DNA from: Candidatus Palauibacter soopunensis
GTDB lineage: Bacteria > Gemmatimonadota > Gemmatimonadetes > Palauibacterales > Palauibacteraceae
Direction of reading: 5' to 3'
Length of the DNA stretch: 64,000 bases
Assembly (NCBI RefSeq): GCF_947581735.1
Contig: NZ_CANPVT010000027.1
Coordinates: 1-64,000, forward strand
The number at the start of each line of letters is the position of its first letter. The first letter of the stretch is position 1. The translations under genes and the position numbers were made by a program. Positions 1-7,747 of the stretch are shown one piece after another. Below the pieces are notes generated by a model, which was given only the letters and a program-made list of their open reading frames with translations, was not told the origin of the DNA and made no database searches.

Positions 1-97
1 GACGGCGAGTCGATCTCGCCGAACGGTCCGTGAGGCGCGGCGAAGGGGATGCCGGTCTCGCGGACTCGCTACGGCAGGACGAGGAAGGAGACTGGAA
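1..97. other. left edge, no complete gene
   Basis: No complete gene is visible. Reading from base 1, the frame is open until TGA at 31-33, so these bases could be the last ten codons of a gene lying outside the window, but nothing else supports that. The rest is the leader of the excisionase-like gene, with a purine-rich ribosome-binding stretch (AAGGAG) just before its ATG at 98. Confidence 0.3.
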
Positions 98-526
98 ATG
101 ACCCGAAAGTCCAGACGGAAGACCAAGCCCGCGTCCGTCGAGGGTCTGCCCGACGACTGGCGCGGGAAGGCCAAGTCGCTCCGGCGGTACGGGAGCGAGA
201 CCGCGGCTCTCGTGCTGGACCTCTGTGCCGAAGATCTCGAAACCACGATCCGCGAGCGCGACGAAACCACGCTGTCGCTCGTCGAGGCCGCCCGCGAGAG
301 CGGATACTCAAGGGAACATCTGGGCCGCCTCGTGCGCGACGGAAAGATCCCCAACGCCGGGAGGCTCAACGCGCCCAGGATCGCCCGCATCCACCTGCCC
401 CGGAAGGCGACGCCGCTAGCCGCCCCGCCACTGGCGCGGGACGCCCCGCGCCGCGAGCTTTCCAACAGGCAGATCGTGCAGTCCATCATCCAGAGAGGAA
501 TGGAAGATGGCACGCACGAAACGTGA
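98..526 (+). CDS. excisionase-like helix-turn-helix protein
   Basis: A 142-residue basic protein directly upstream of the integrase, overlapping its start by 20 bases. The middle (about residues 50-90) reads as a short winged-helix DNA-binding unit of the kind used by excisionases and MerR-like proteins: LVEAARESGYSREHLGRLV, then a basic turn RDGKIPNAG. The N-terminus is Lys/Arg-rich and the C-terminus (LSNRQIVQSIIQRGME) is probably helical. Overlap with the integrase suggests translational coupling, so I infer a recombination directionality factor or a regulator of the integrase. Family assignment rests on motif shape and context only. It could instead be an unrelated small regulator carried by the element. 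Confidence 0.55.
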   Translation: MTRKSRRKTKPASVEGLPDDWRGKAKSLRRYGSETAALVLDLCAEDLETTIRERDETTLSLVEAARESGYSREHLGRLVRDGKIPNAGRLNAPRIARIHLPRKATPLAAPPLARDAPRRELSNRQIVQSIIQRGMEDGTHET

Positions 527-1670
527 CCGGCGCTCGTACAGCGCCGGAGAATGGGGCCGCAACCGGGTGAGGGTGTTCCCTGATCCGAAGACTGGCCTCT
601 ACCAGATAGAGTGGCGCGAGAACGGGCGCAGGCTCACCCGGTCGCTGGGGCACCGTGACTGGACCCGCGCGAAGCGGCAGGCCGACGAGGCCGCTGCGGG
701 CTTCGCAGTACATGACCCCAACGGCAAGGCCGAAGCCGAGGCCGAGCTGCTAACGCTGGGAACGCTCTTTGACATCTACGGTGAGGAGGTGACGCCGACC
801 AAGGCCGACAGGTCGCGGCGATACGACCGGGTTGCGATGAGGATGTTCCTCGGGTTCTTCGGACTCGACCGCGATCCGGCGACCCTGTCGCAGCGCGATT
901 GGGATCGCTTCATCCGGGCGCGGAGGGTCGGCAAGGTTGGACCCAGCGGCAAACCCGTGTCCGACCGGACAGTCGAGTTCGACCTGAGATTCCTGATCGC
1001 GGTCCTCAACTGGGCGTCGAAGTCCCGGGACGAGAACGGGAGGCTCCTTCTCGACTCGAATCCGCTGAGGGGCTTGAAGACGCCCAAGGAGAAGAACCCC
1101 ACCCGGGTCGTCCTCTCCGACGAGGAGTATGGGGCGTTGCTCGGAGTCTCCCGGCAGGTCGACTGGCGGTTCCATGTCGCGCTCGTGCTCGCGCACGAAA
1201 CGGGGCACCGCATCGGCGCGATTCGCCAACTTCGCTGGAGCGACATCGACTTCGAGGACAGGACCATCGTCTGGCGGGCGGAGCATGAGAAGACGGGCTA
1301 CGAGCACGTCACGCCGATGACCGACGAGGCGGTCGTTGCCTTGGAAGAGGCTGCGCAACGCCGCTATCCCGATGCCAACGACTCTCCGGTGTTACCTGCT
1401 CCAAGGGACACCTCGCGGTGCGCCAGCCTGTCGGCGGTCCGGTATTGGTGGGACAAAGCCCAGAAGCTGGCAGGGCTCGAACCGAAGCGCGGTCGGGGGT
1501 GGCACTCGCTGAGGCGGAAGTTCGCGTCCGATCTCATGGCGCTTCCGCTGAAGGTGCTCTGCGAGCTCGGAGGCTGGAAGGAGGCCCAGACGGTGCTGCG
1601 CTGCTACCAGCAGGCCGACGCTGGACAGCTCAGGAAGGCTTTGGAGAGCCGCCCGAGAGTTCGCGCCTGA
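507..1670 (+). CDS. tyrosine-type site-specific integrase
   Basis: A 387-residue tyrosine recombinase, about the usual length for phage or island integrases. An N-terminal arm-binding region (about 1-80, with a GLYQIEWRENGRR strand) is followed by a SAM-like core-binding domain (about 85-190) and a catalytic domain. The catalytic set is visible: Arg235 in HETGHRIGAIRQL, Lys in HEKTGYEH, His333-x-x-Arg336 in WHSLRRKFAS, Trp in LGGWK, and nucleophile Tyr367 in RCYQQ. It should cut and rejoin att sites by covalent 3'-phosphotyrosine chemistry. It ends about 55 bases before an imperfect inverted repeat at 1726-1758 that lies inside a broken flavoprotein gene, as expected for an integrase at the end of its element. 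Confidence 0.93.
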   Translation: MARTKRDRRSYSAGEWGRNRVRVFPDPKTGLYQIEWRENGRRLTRSLGHRDWTRAKRQADEAAAGFAVHDPNGKAEAEAELLTLGTLFDIYGEEVTPTKADRSRRYDRVAMRMFLGFFGLDRDPATLSQRDWDRFIRARRVGKVGPSGKPVSDRTVEFDLRFLIAVLNWASKSRDENGRLLLDSNPLRGLKTPKEKNPTRVVLSDEEYGALLGVSRQVDWRFHVALVLAHETGHRIGAIRQLRWSDIDFEDRTIVWRAEHEKTGYEHVTPMTDEAVVALEEAAQRRYPDANDSPVLPAPRDTSRCASLSAVRYWWDKAQKLAGLEPKRGRGWHSLRRKFASDLMALPLKVLCELGGWKEAQTVLRCYQQADAGQLRKALESRPRVRA

Positions 1671-1682
1671 CCCAAGTCGATT

Positions 1683-1705
1683 GGCGGGAACCAAAAGGCG
1701 GGAAC
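1683..1705. repeat. paired 9-bp direct repeat, possible integrase arm sites
   Basis: GGCGGGAAC occurs twice, at 1683-1691 and 1697-1705, 14 bases apart and in the same orientation. It sits between the integrase stop and the candidate core site. Integrase arm-type sites often look like this, but two copies in GC-rich DNA are weak evidence alone. Confidence 0.35.
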
Positions 1706-1725
1706 ACGAGGTTAGAGTACCGCAA

Positions 1726-1758
1726 GGTCAATTCCCACAAAATGTTGTGATCTTGACT
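1726..1758. other. candidate attachment (att) core site
   Basis: An imperfect inverted repeat: left arm GGTCAATTCCCACAA (1726-1740), centre AATG (1741-1744), right arm TTGTGATCTTGACT (1745-1758). The arms share TCAA at the outside and ACAA next to the centre. This is the layout of a tyrosine-recombinase crossover site, although the 4-base centre is shorter than the usual 6-8 base overlap, so the true overlap may take in some arm bases. It lies just past the integrase and at the point where the flavoprotein reading frame stops resembling its family (about 1760-1770). Confidence 0.5.
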
Positions 1759-2255
1759 GATCCCGTCGCTGTAGCTGAATCTCGTGTCGATCAGGTCGAT
1801 GCCGAACTGTTTCAGCAGCACCACGAAGTGCTGATAGACGGAAGGGATGCAGGCGGTGACGGAGATGTCGAAGGGGATCGTGCTGCCGTCCTCCTGCGGC
1901 ATGTCGACGGTCACGGCGTTCCCGCCCAGTTGCTCCCGAGCCTCGAACAGCCGGAAATCGAATCGGTCCGAATCGTGATGCAGCGCCCATGCGGCCCCGA
2001 GGCCCGAGACGCCTCCGCCGACGATGGCGATGTTCTTCATCGGTCTCCCCTTCCCGCGGGGTGGTGGTATCCTCCCCGCCCCCCGGAAACGTTGCCGCGC
2101 CCGTGCGTGTTCACACAATGCGGACGCCGCCGGTGCGCGCGGCGGTCGCTGCGGCCGGCGAGCCTTGCTGTTCGGGGGCCACCGGCAACAGTTTTTTCGG
2201 GCTTCGCCAACCCATGAACCACGAGATGGACGTCATGATTTTCCCTGGAGACAAG

Positions 2256-3416
2256 ATGATCAAGCGGACCCCACTGGCGATCTTCGCCGCCGGGCTTCTT
2301 CTGTCGACCGCGACTCCGGCGCTGGGCCAGGACGTCATGCAGTCGGCGTACCACGACTACAGGCTTGTCCCGGTGGCGGAAGGGCTGGTGCGCCCGTGGT
2401 CGATCGCGTTCCTGCCCGATGGCGAGATGCTGGTCACCGAAAAGGCGGGTACGCTTCGCGTCGTGCGCGACGGGATGCTCCTTCCCGAGCCCGTGAAGGG
2501 CGTGCCGGAGGTGATCTCGGCCGGACAGGGCGGACTTCTCGATGTCGTGCCTCACCCCGACTTCGAGGACAACCGGCTCCTCTACCTCAGCTACTCGAAG
2601 CCGGACGAGACCGAGCGCGGGACGACTGCGGTCATCCGGGGACGCTACGAGAACGGCGCTCTGACGGGCATCGAGGAGATCTTCCTGGCGGTATCGGAAG
2701 GGCGAGGGCACTACGGGTCCCGTCTCGTCTTCGACGGACAGGGGCACCTCTTCATCAGCGTCGGCGATCGCCAGGCCTCGACCCGCGGCGATCTCTACGC
2801 GCACCCCGCGCAGGATCCCTCGACCCATCACGGCACCGTGAGCCGAGTGTACGACGACGGCGGGATTCCCGAGGACAACCCGTTCCTCGACGACCCGAAC
2901 GTTCAGCCGGAGATCTGGAGCTTCGGGCACCGCAACCAGCAGGGGATGGTCATGAACCCGGAGACGGGCGACCTGTGGGCCACGGAGCACGGTCCGCAGG
3001 GCGGGGACGAACTCAACCTGGTTCAGCCGGGGCTCAACTACGGCTGGCCCATCGTGGGCTACGGCGTGAACTACGGCTCGGGCACCGCAATCCACGAGGG
3101 GACCCACAAGGAGGGGATGGAGCAGCCGGCCCACGTCTGGGTGCCGTCGATCGCGGTTTCCGGACTTCTCTTCTACACGGGCGACCGCTTCCCGCACTGG
3201 AAGGGGAACCTGTTCGTGGGCGGGATGGCCGGGGAGCAGTTGGCGCGCCTGACGCTGGACGGGCAGGACGTGGTGCGGGAGGAGACGCTCGTTCAGGGAC
3301 TGGGCCGCATCCGCGACGTCCGGCAGGGTCCGGACGGGCTCATCTACCTGGCCATCGACGGTCGGCGGGGCGAACCGACGGCGATCGTGCGGATGGAGCC
3401 GGTCGCCACGCGCTAG
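2256..3416 (+). CDS. secreted PQQ-dependent aldose sugar dehydrogenase
   Basis: A 386-residue soluble quinoprotein of the YliI/Asd glucose-sorbosone dehydrogenase family. It oxidises sugars in the periplasm with PQQ as cofactor. A signal peptide (MIKRTPLAIFAAGLLLSTAT...ALGQ) precedes a six-bladed beta-propeller. Family landmarks are visible: GLVRPWSIAFLPDGEMLVTE near the start, QGGLLDVVPHPDF, SFGHRNQQGMV with the catalytic-type His, ATEHGPQGGDELN, and LNYGWP. ATG 2256 is preferred over upstream in-frame starts because GGAG lies nine bases before it and the signal peptide begins there. The gene is monocistronic and converges on the broken aminotransferase with a 15-base gap. Confidence 0.9.
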   Translation: MIKRTPLAIFAAGLLLSTATPALGQDVMQSAYHDYRLVPVAEGLVRPWSIAFLPDGEMLVTEKAGTLRVVRDGMLLPEPVKGVPEVISAGQGGLLDVVPHPDFEDNRLLYLSYSKPDETERGTTAVIRGRYENGALTGIEEIFLAVSEGRGHYGSRLVFDGQGHLFISVGDRQASTRGDLYAHPAQDPSTHHGTVSRVYDDGGIPEDNPFLDDPNVQPEIWSFGHRNQQGMVMNPETGDLWATEHGPQGGDELNLVQPGLNYGWPIVGYGVNYGSGTAIHEGTHKEGMEQPAHVWVPSIAVSGLLFYTGDRFPHWKGNLFVGGMAGEQLARLTLDGQDVVREETLVQGLGRIRDVRQGPDGLIYLAIDGRRGEPTAIVRMEPVATR

Positions 3417-3431
3417 CAGCCGTGGGCAGCC

Positions 3432-4299
3432 CTAGGCCGCCGATCCTTCGGGGGCCACGGCCCGCCGGTAGGCTTCCGACAGCGCCCGGGTGATCTCGCC
3501 CGGGCGACCGCTGCCCACGGGCCGTCCGTCCAGTTCCACGGTCGGCCGCACCTCCGTCGTCGTACCCGTGAAGAAGATCTCGTCGGCATCGCGCAGTTCG
3601 TCCACCGTGAAGGCGCGCTCGCGGGCGGAGATCCCCAGTCCCGCGCACAGTTCGAGCGTGAAGGCGCGGGTGACGCCGTGCAGGATGTGGTTCGTGGCCG
3701 GGGCCGTCGTCACCTCTCCGCCGAGAACCGCGAACACGTTGTTGTGCGTTCCCTCCTGGACCATCCCTTCGCGGATGAAGATCGCGTCCTCGACTTCCGC
3801 CTCCACCGCGGCCTGCTGCGCAAGGACGTTGGGCAGGAGGCCGGTCGTCTTGATGTCGGCGCGGGCCCAGCGCTGGTCGGGCAGCGTGATGGCGCCGAAG
3901 CCCCGCTCCCACCGCTCCGGCGTCGTGCGGACGAGTTCCTTCGCGAAGGCGTAGACCGTGGGCGGGACCGCCTCCTTCGGGAAGGCGTGCGTGCGGGGGG
4001 GCGGCGCCACGCGTCACCTGCATGTAGAAGACGGAGAACTCCGCCGCGACGAGGTCGTTCCGCGCGATGAGTTCGTCGCCCACGGCGGCCAGGGGAGCCA
4101 CGTCCGCCTCGATCCGGAGCGTCCGGAGGCCCCAGGCGAGCCGTTCCAGGTGGCGTTCGCGCAGGAAGCAGTGGCCCATGTACGCCGGAATCGCCTCGTA
4201 TACCGCGTCCGCGAACAGGAAGCCCCGGTCGTTCACCGAGACCCGCGCCTCGCCGACGGGGAGGTAGTCTCCGTTCAGATAGACGATGATGGTCTGCAA
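3432..4299 (-). pseudogene. D-amino-acid aminotransferase, frameshifted
   Basis: A class IV PLP aminotransferase (D-alanine/branched-chain type) split by a frameshift. The first frame carries IVYLNGDYLPVGEARVSVND, RGFLFADAVYE and FYMQVTRGAA. The second carries PRTHAFPKE, DIKTTGLLPNVLA (Schiff-base Lys region), EGTHNNVFAV and an FFTGTTTEVRP-like end. The frames meet at a run of seven G (plus strand 3995-4001). Removing one base there restores VTRGAAPRTHAFP, the normal family sequence. It would interconvert D-amino acids and 2-oxo acids. The start is unclear: TTG 4299 has GGAGG only two bases upstream, and the frame is open further back. The cause could be a sequencing error, a recent mutation or slippage. 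Confidence 0.8.
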
Positions 4300-4478
4300 C
4301 GCCTCCGCTCTCTGGAATCGCCGGCAGTCGTGCCGCGCCGCCAGCCGGCCCACTAGATGTCCGTGTCGAGCCCCGGGGGGCAAGGTCGGTCGCGATCTGG
4401 TTCACGCTCGGGCGCCGCGTTAGCGTTCAGTGGGCGGGTCCCGCTATCGGCCCGTTTTCTTCTGCCTCCGGAGGACTG

Positions 4479-5696
4479 ATGAAGGTTTCGCGGCGAGTTC
4501 GCGGCATCCCTGCCGCTCGGTGGCTCTTCCTGGCGATCATCCTGCCCGCGACGATCCTCGCGGGCGCGGCGGGGTTCAACCCGGCGCTGGCGGCGCAGGA
4601 AGCGCGTACGCTCTCCTACGGCGATCCGGAAGAGGTCGGCATGTCCCGCGCCGTCCTCGAAGGCGCCCTCGGACTGTACCACGAGGCGGTGGAGCGGGGA
4701 GACATCGTGGGCGCCGTGCTGCTGGTCGCGCGCAAGGGAAAGATCGTCCTTCACGAGGCGGTCGGCATGCGCGACAAGGAGCGGGGGCTGCCGATGGAGC
4801 GGAATTCGATGTTCCGCATGGCCTCGAATACGAAGCCCGTCGTGGCGACGGCAGTCGCGCAGCTCGTCGAGGAGGGCAAGCTCTCATACGACGACCTCGT
4901 CCGGGAGTACATCCCCGAGTGGGACAACTACCGCGCGGGGTTCATCACGGTCGGACACCTCCTGTCCCACAGCAGCGGGCTCCGGATCCCCACGCTCTTC
5001 CTGCAGCCGCTGGGCGAGAACCCGACGCTGCAGAGCGAGTCGGCCCGCTTCGGCGCGATCGGGGCGGAGGTGACACCGGGCGAGACGTACTCTTACAACA
5101 ATCCCGGTTACAACACGCTCGGCGCGCTGGTCGAGATCGCCTCCGGCCAGTTGCTGGAGGACCGGCTCATGGAGACGGTGTACGGACCGCTCGGGATGGC
5201 GGACAGCTACAACCACCACGCGGAGCACCCCGTCGGTGGGAAGATCGACCGCATGGGCGCCGTCTACTACCAGCGCGGCCCCGACGGCGACTGGATGCCC
5301 GGGGGCACGCCGGGAGGTCCGGTGGCCTTCCCGTTCGCGCGCGCCTCGGGCGGGATGATCTCGTCGGCGTGGGACTACGCGGTCTTCGCCCAGACCTTCC
5401 TGAACGGCGGGACCTATGACGGCGCCGAGATCCTGACGCCGGAGTCGGTCGAACTCATGACGTCACCGAAGATCCACATCGCGGGCGAGGGGGACGAGGC
5501 GAGCTACTACGGATACGGCTGGCGGCTCGCCGACGGCACGTTCGGCCACGGGGGATCGGACGGCACGAACGCGTGGCTCGACCCCGACCGCGAGATCATC
5601 GGCATCGTGTTCACGCAGACGCCGCGCGGCGACAACCGCGGAACCCGCCTCGAGCGCTTCCGCGAACTCGTGAACCTCTCGCTCGAAGGCAACTGA
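4479..5696 (+). CDS. exported serine hydrolase, class C beta-lactamase fold
   Basis: A 405-residue penicillin-binding-protein-like serine hydrolase (beta-lactamase family, PF00144). It has a signal peptide ending near ALAAQ. The catalytic motifs are present: Ser116-x-x-Lys119 in MASNTKP, Tyr206-x-Asn208 in YSYNNPGYN, and HGG at 357-359 in FGHGGSDGT replacing the KTG motif. That set fits esterases and D-aminopeptidases at least as well as true beta-lactamases, so substrate is not assignable. GGAGG lies 8 bases before the ATG. It stands alone, divergent from the aminotransferase. A GGGCGT/ACGCCC hairpin at 5710-5722 follows, shared with the convergent transporter operon. Confidence 0.88.
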   Translation: MKVSRRVRGIPAARWLFLAIILPATILAGAAGFNPALAAQEARTLSYGDPEEVGMSRAVLEGALGLYHEAVERGDIVGAVLLVARKGKIVLHEAVGMRDKERGLPMERNSMFRMASNTKPVVATAVAQLVEEGKLSYDDLVREYIPEWDNYRAGFITVGHLLSHSSGLRIPTLFLQPLGENPTLQSESARFGAIGAEVTPGETYSYNNPGYNTLGALVEIASGQLLEDRLMETVYGPLGMADSYNHHAEHPVGGKIDRMGAVYYQRGPDGDWMPGGTPGGPVAFPFARASGGMISSAWDYAVFAQTFLNGGTYDGAEILTPESVELMTSPKIHIAGEGDEASYYGYGWRLADGTFGHGGSDGTNAWLDPDREIIGIVFTQTPRGDNRGTRLERFRELVNLSLEGN

Positions 5697-5729
5697 CCGG
5701 GGCCACCCCGGGCGTGACGCCCGCCGGCG

Positions 5730-6539
5730 TTATCTCGCTCCCCGCCGGCGGAGCCATTCCACGGTCAGGAGGAGGCCGAGGGCGAACACGACCAGGAAGG
5801 TCGCGACCGCCAGGATCGCGGGGCTGATCTGTTCCCGGATCCCGGCCCACATCTGGCGCGGGATCGTCCTCTGCTCCAGTCCGCCCATGAAGAGGACGAC
5901 GACGACCTCGTCGAACGACGTGGCGAAGGCGAACAGGGCCCCCGAGATCACGCCGGGCGCGATGAGCGGCAACTGCACGGTCCGGAAGATGCGCACCGGC
6001 CCCGCGCCCAGGCTGGCCGCGGCCCGCGTGAGGTTGCGGTCGAAGCCCGCCAGCGTGGCGACGACCGTGATGACGACGAAGGGCATGCCGAGCGTGGCGT
6101 GGGCCAGGATGAGTCCGAGGTGCGTCTGCGCCAGGCCGACATTTGTATAGAAGAAGAACATCCCGGCCGCGGAGATGATCACGGGCGTGACCATCGGCGA
6201 GATGAGGAGTCCCGTGATGAAGCGGCGGGCGGGCATCGCGGGGCTCGAGAGTCCGAGGGCGGCGAGCGTGCCCAGGGCGGTGGCCAGCAGCGTGGCGGAG
6301 ATACCGATCACGAGGCTGTTCACGAGACTCCGGGTCCACGCCTCGTTCTCGAGGATCTCCCGATACCAGCGCAGGGACCACGCCTCGGGGTCGAGCCGAA
6401 GCATCCCGTCGGTGAAGGTGAAGTAGGGTTCCGCGTTGAAGCTCAGGGGGACGATCACGATGATCGGCGCCACGAGAAAGATGAAGACGAGGACGCAGAA
6501 GGCGAGGTGGGCGAAGCGGCCGATGCGGACTCCGGTCAC
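5730..6539 (-). CDS. potC: ABC transporter permease, PotC type
   Basis: The second membrane subunit of a spermidine/putrescine-type importer, about 270 residues. Starting at GTG 6539, TM1 is FCVLVFIFLVAPIIVIVPL, and about five further hydrophobic segments follow. The EAA loop that contacts the ATPase is visible as AAASLGAGPVRIFRTVQLPL. The last helix ends in a basic tail. It is the final gene of the operon, starting five bases after the stop of the other permease. The frame stays open upstream into other genes; GTG 6539 is chosen because hydrophobic permease sequence begins there. The symbol reflects family, not proven substrate. Confidence 0.88.
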   Translation of the reverse strand: MTGVRIGRFAHLAFCVLVFIFLVAPIIVIVPLSFNAEPYFTFTDGMLRLDPEAWSLRWYREILENEAWTRSLVNSLVIGISATLLATALGTLAALGLSSPAMPARRFITGLLISPMVTPVIISAAGMFFFYTNVGLAQTHLGLILAHATLGMPFVVITVVATLAGFDRNLTRAAASLGAGPVRIFRTVQLPLIAPGVISGALFAFATSFDEVVVVLFMGGLEQRTIPRQMWAGIREQISPAILAVATFLVVFALGLLLTVEWLRRRGAR

Positions 6540-6544
6540 GATCG

Positions 6545-7747
6545 CTAACTCAGGCTCATGCGCTCGACGCCCACCAGTCGGTCGTAGAGCAGGTAGAGAA
6601 CGAGCACGCCCGCGAGCAGAAGCGCGCCCAGCGCCGCCGCCAGCCCCCAGTTCAGCGACGTCTGCATGTGGTACGCGACCATGTTCGAGATCAACTGGCC
6701 GCTGCTTCCGCCCACGAGCGCCGGGGTGATGTAGTAGCCGATCGCGAGGATGAAGACGAGGAGCGACCCGGCCCCCACGCCGGGCAGCGTCTGCGGCCAG
6801 TACACCCGTCGGAACGCCTGCGCGGGGGTGGCCCCCATCGAGGCGGCCGCCCGCATGTGCAGCGGTGGGATCGAACGCATCACCGAGTACAGCGGCAGGA
6901 CCATGAAGGGCAGCAGGACGTGCGTCATGGCCACGAGCGTGCCGGTCATGTTGTAGACCATGGAGAGCCGGCCGTCGTCGCCGACGAGCCCGATCCACAC
7001 CAGCACGTCGTTGATCACCCCCTGTGTCTGGAGGAGGACGATCCACGACGTGGTGCGAACGAGGAGCGACGTCCAGAAGGGCACGAGAACGAGAGCGAGC
7101 AACAGGTTGCCCCGGCGCGGCGGCGCGTGCGCGATGAGATGCGCGATCGGGTAACCGAGGATGAGGCAGAACACGGTGATCGCCAGGCTCACGAGCAGGG
7201 TGCGCCACAGCAGCGGCAGGTAGATGCGCCGTTCCTCGGGCTGGCGGGCGACCGAGCCGTCCGGCAGCCGCTGCATGTCGACGGCGTTGAGGTAGTGGCG
7301 GGCCGTGAAGCGCTCGCCCGCCGCGCGGATGGCGTGCCAGGTCCCGGGGTCGACCCACGCGGAGTCGATGCCCGCCATCGCCTCGCGCCAGGGCCCGTCG
7401 GTCACGTCCTCGAGGTTCCGGGCGGTGCGCGTGAACACGCTGCGCAGCCCGCTTTGCAGCCGGTTCACGCGGCCGGCGACCTGCCCCAGCGTCCTCGCCT
7501 CCCGCGCCGACCCGAGTTCCCGGGCCGCCGCCTCGTATGCCGCTTCGGGAGGTAGCCCTTCCCCCTCCCATTCGCGCAGCGCGGAGAGGGTCGCGGGCAG
7601 CGCGTCCGCCACAACCGGGTCGTGGACGCTCCGCAACAGCATCGTCCCCAGCGGGGCCAGGAAGGTGACGCCGAGGAAGACCAGAAGCGGCAGCACGAGC
7701 CCCATCGCCCGCAGCCGCTCGCGCGGAGGCGGCCCGACGCCTCTCAC
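6545..7747 (-). CDS. potB: ABC transporter permease, PotB type, with long periplasmic insert
   Basis: First membrane subunit, 400 residues, against about 280-300 for typical PotB. TM1 (GLVLPLLVFLGVTFLAPLG) is followed by an insert of about 130 residues rich in Ala, Arg and Glu and probably helical. The usual permease core then begins (LLWRTLLVSLAITVFCLILG). The EAA loop reads AAASMGATPAQAFRRVYWP. GTG 7747 is used because it overlaps the TGA of the preceding binding-protein gene by four bases (GTGA), implying translational coupling. The insert would lie in the periplasm, where it could touch the binding proteins. Confidence 0.88.
   Translation of the reverse strand: MRGVGPPPRERLRAMGLVLPLLVFLGVTFLAPLGTMLLRSVHDPVVADALPATLSALREWEGEGLPPEAAYEAAARELGSAREARTLGQVAGRVNRLQSGLRSVFTRTARNLEDVTDGPWREAMAGIDSAWVDPGTWHAIRAAGERFTARHYLNAVDMQRLPDGSVARQPEERRIYLPLLWRTLLVSLAITVFCLILGYPIAHLIAHAPPRRGNLLLALVLVPFWTSLLVRTTSWIVLLQTQGVINDVLVWIGLVGDDGRLSMVYNMTGTLVAMTHVLLPFMVLPLYSVMRSIPPLHMRAAASMGATPAQAFRRVYWPQTLPGVGAGSLLVFILAIGYYITPALVGGSSGQLISNMVAYHMQTSLNWGLAAALGALLLAGVLVLYLLYDRLVGVERMSLS

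Larger units (their letters stand above)
1630..2040 (-). pseudogene. truncated FAD-dependent amine-oxidase-like gene
   Basis: Only the N-terminus of a flavin amine oxidase/NAD(P)-binding Rossmann protein remains. From ATG 2040 it reads MKNIAIVGGGVSGLGAAWA, with the GxGxxG dinucleotide fold at residues 8-13 and an LGGNAVTVDMP segment typical of the family. An AAGGGGAG ribosome-binding site supports this start. Family-like sequence runs to about residue 91 (DTRFSYS, near 1768). After that the frame enters unrelated sequence and ends opposite the integrase 3' end, giving about 136 residues instead of the usual 400 or more. The simplest reading is that the element integrated inside this gene and the missing part lies beyond the other end of the island. 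Function is probably lost. Confidence 0.75.

Noticed and set aside
2037-3197. Open frame opposite the PQQ sugar dehydrogenase
   Set aside because: No family sequence and no ribosome-binding site; it mirrors the codon bias of the real gene on the other strand.
4479-5696. Serine hydrolase as an antibiotic-resistance beta-lactamase
   Set aside because: HGG replaces KTG and no resistance context exists; the motif set is equally that of esterases and D-aminopeptidases.
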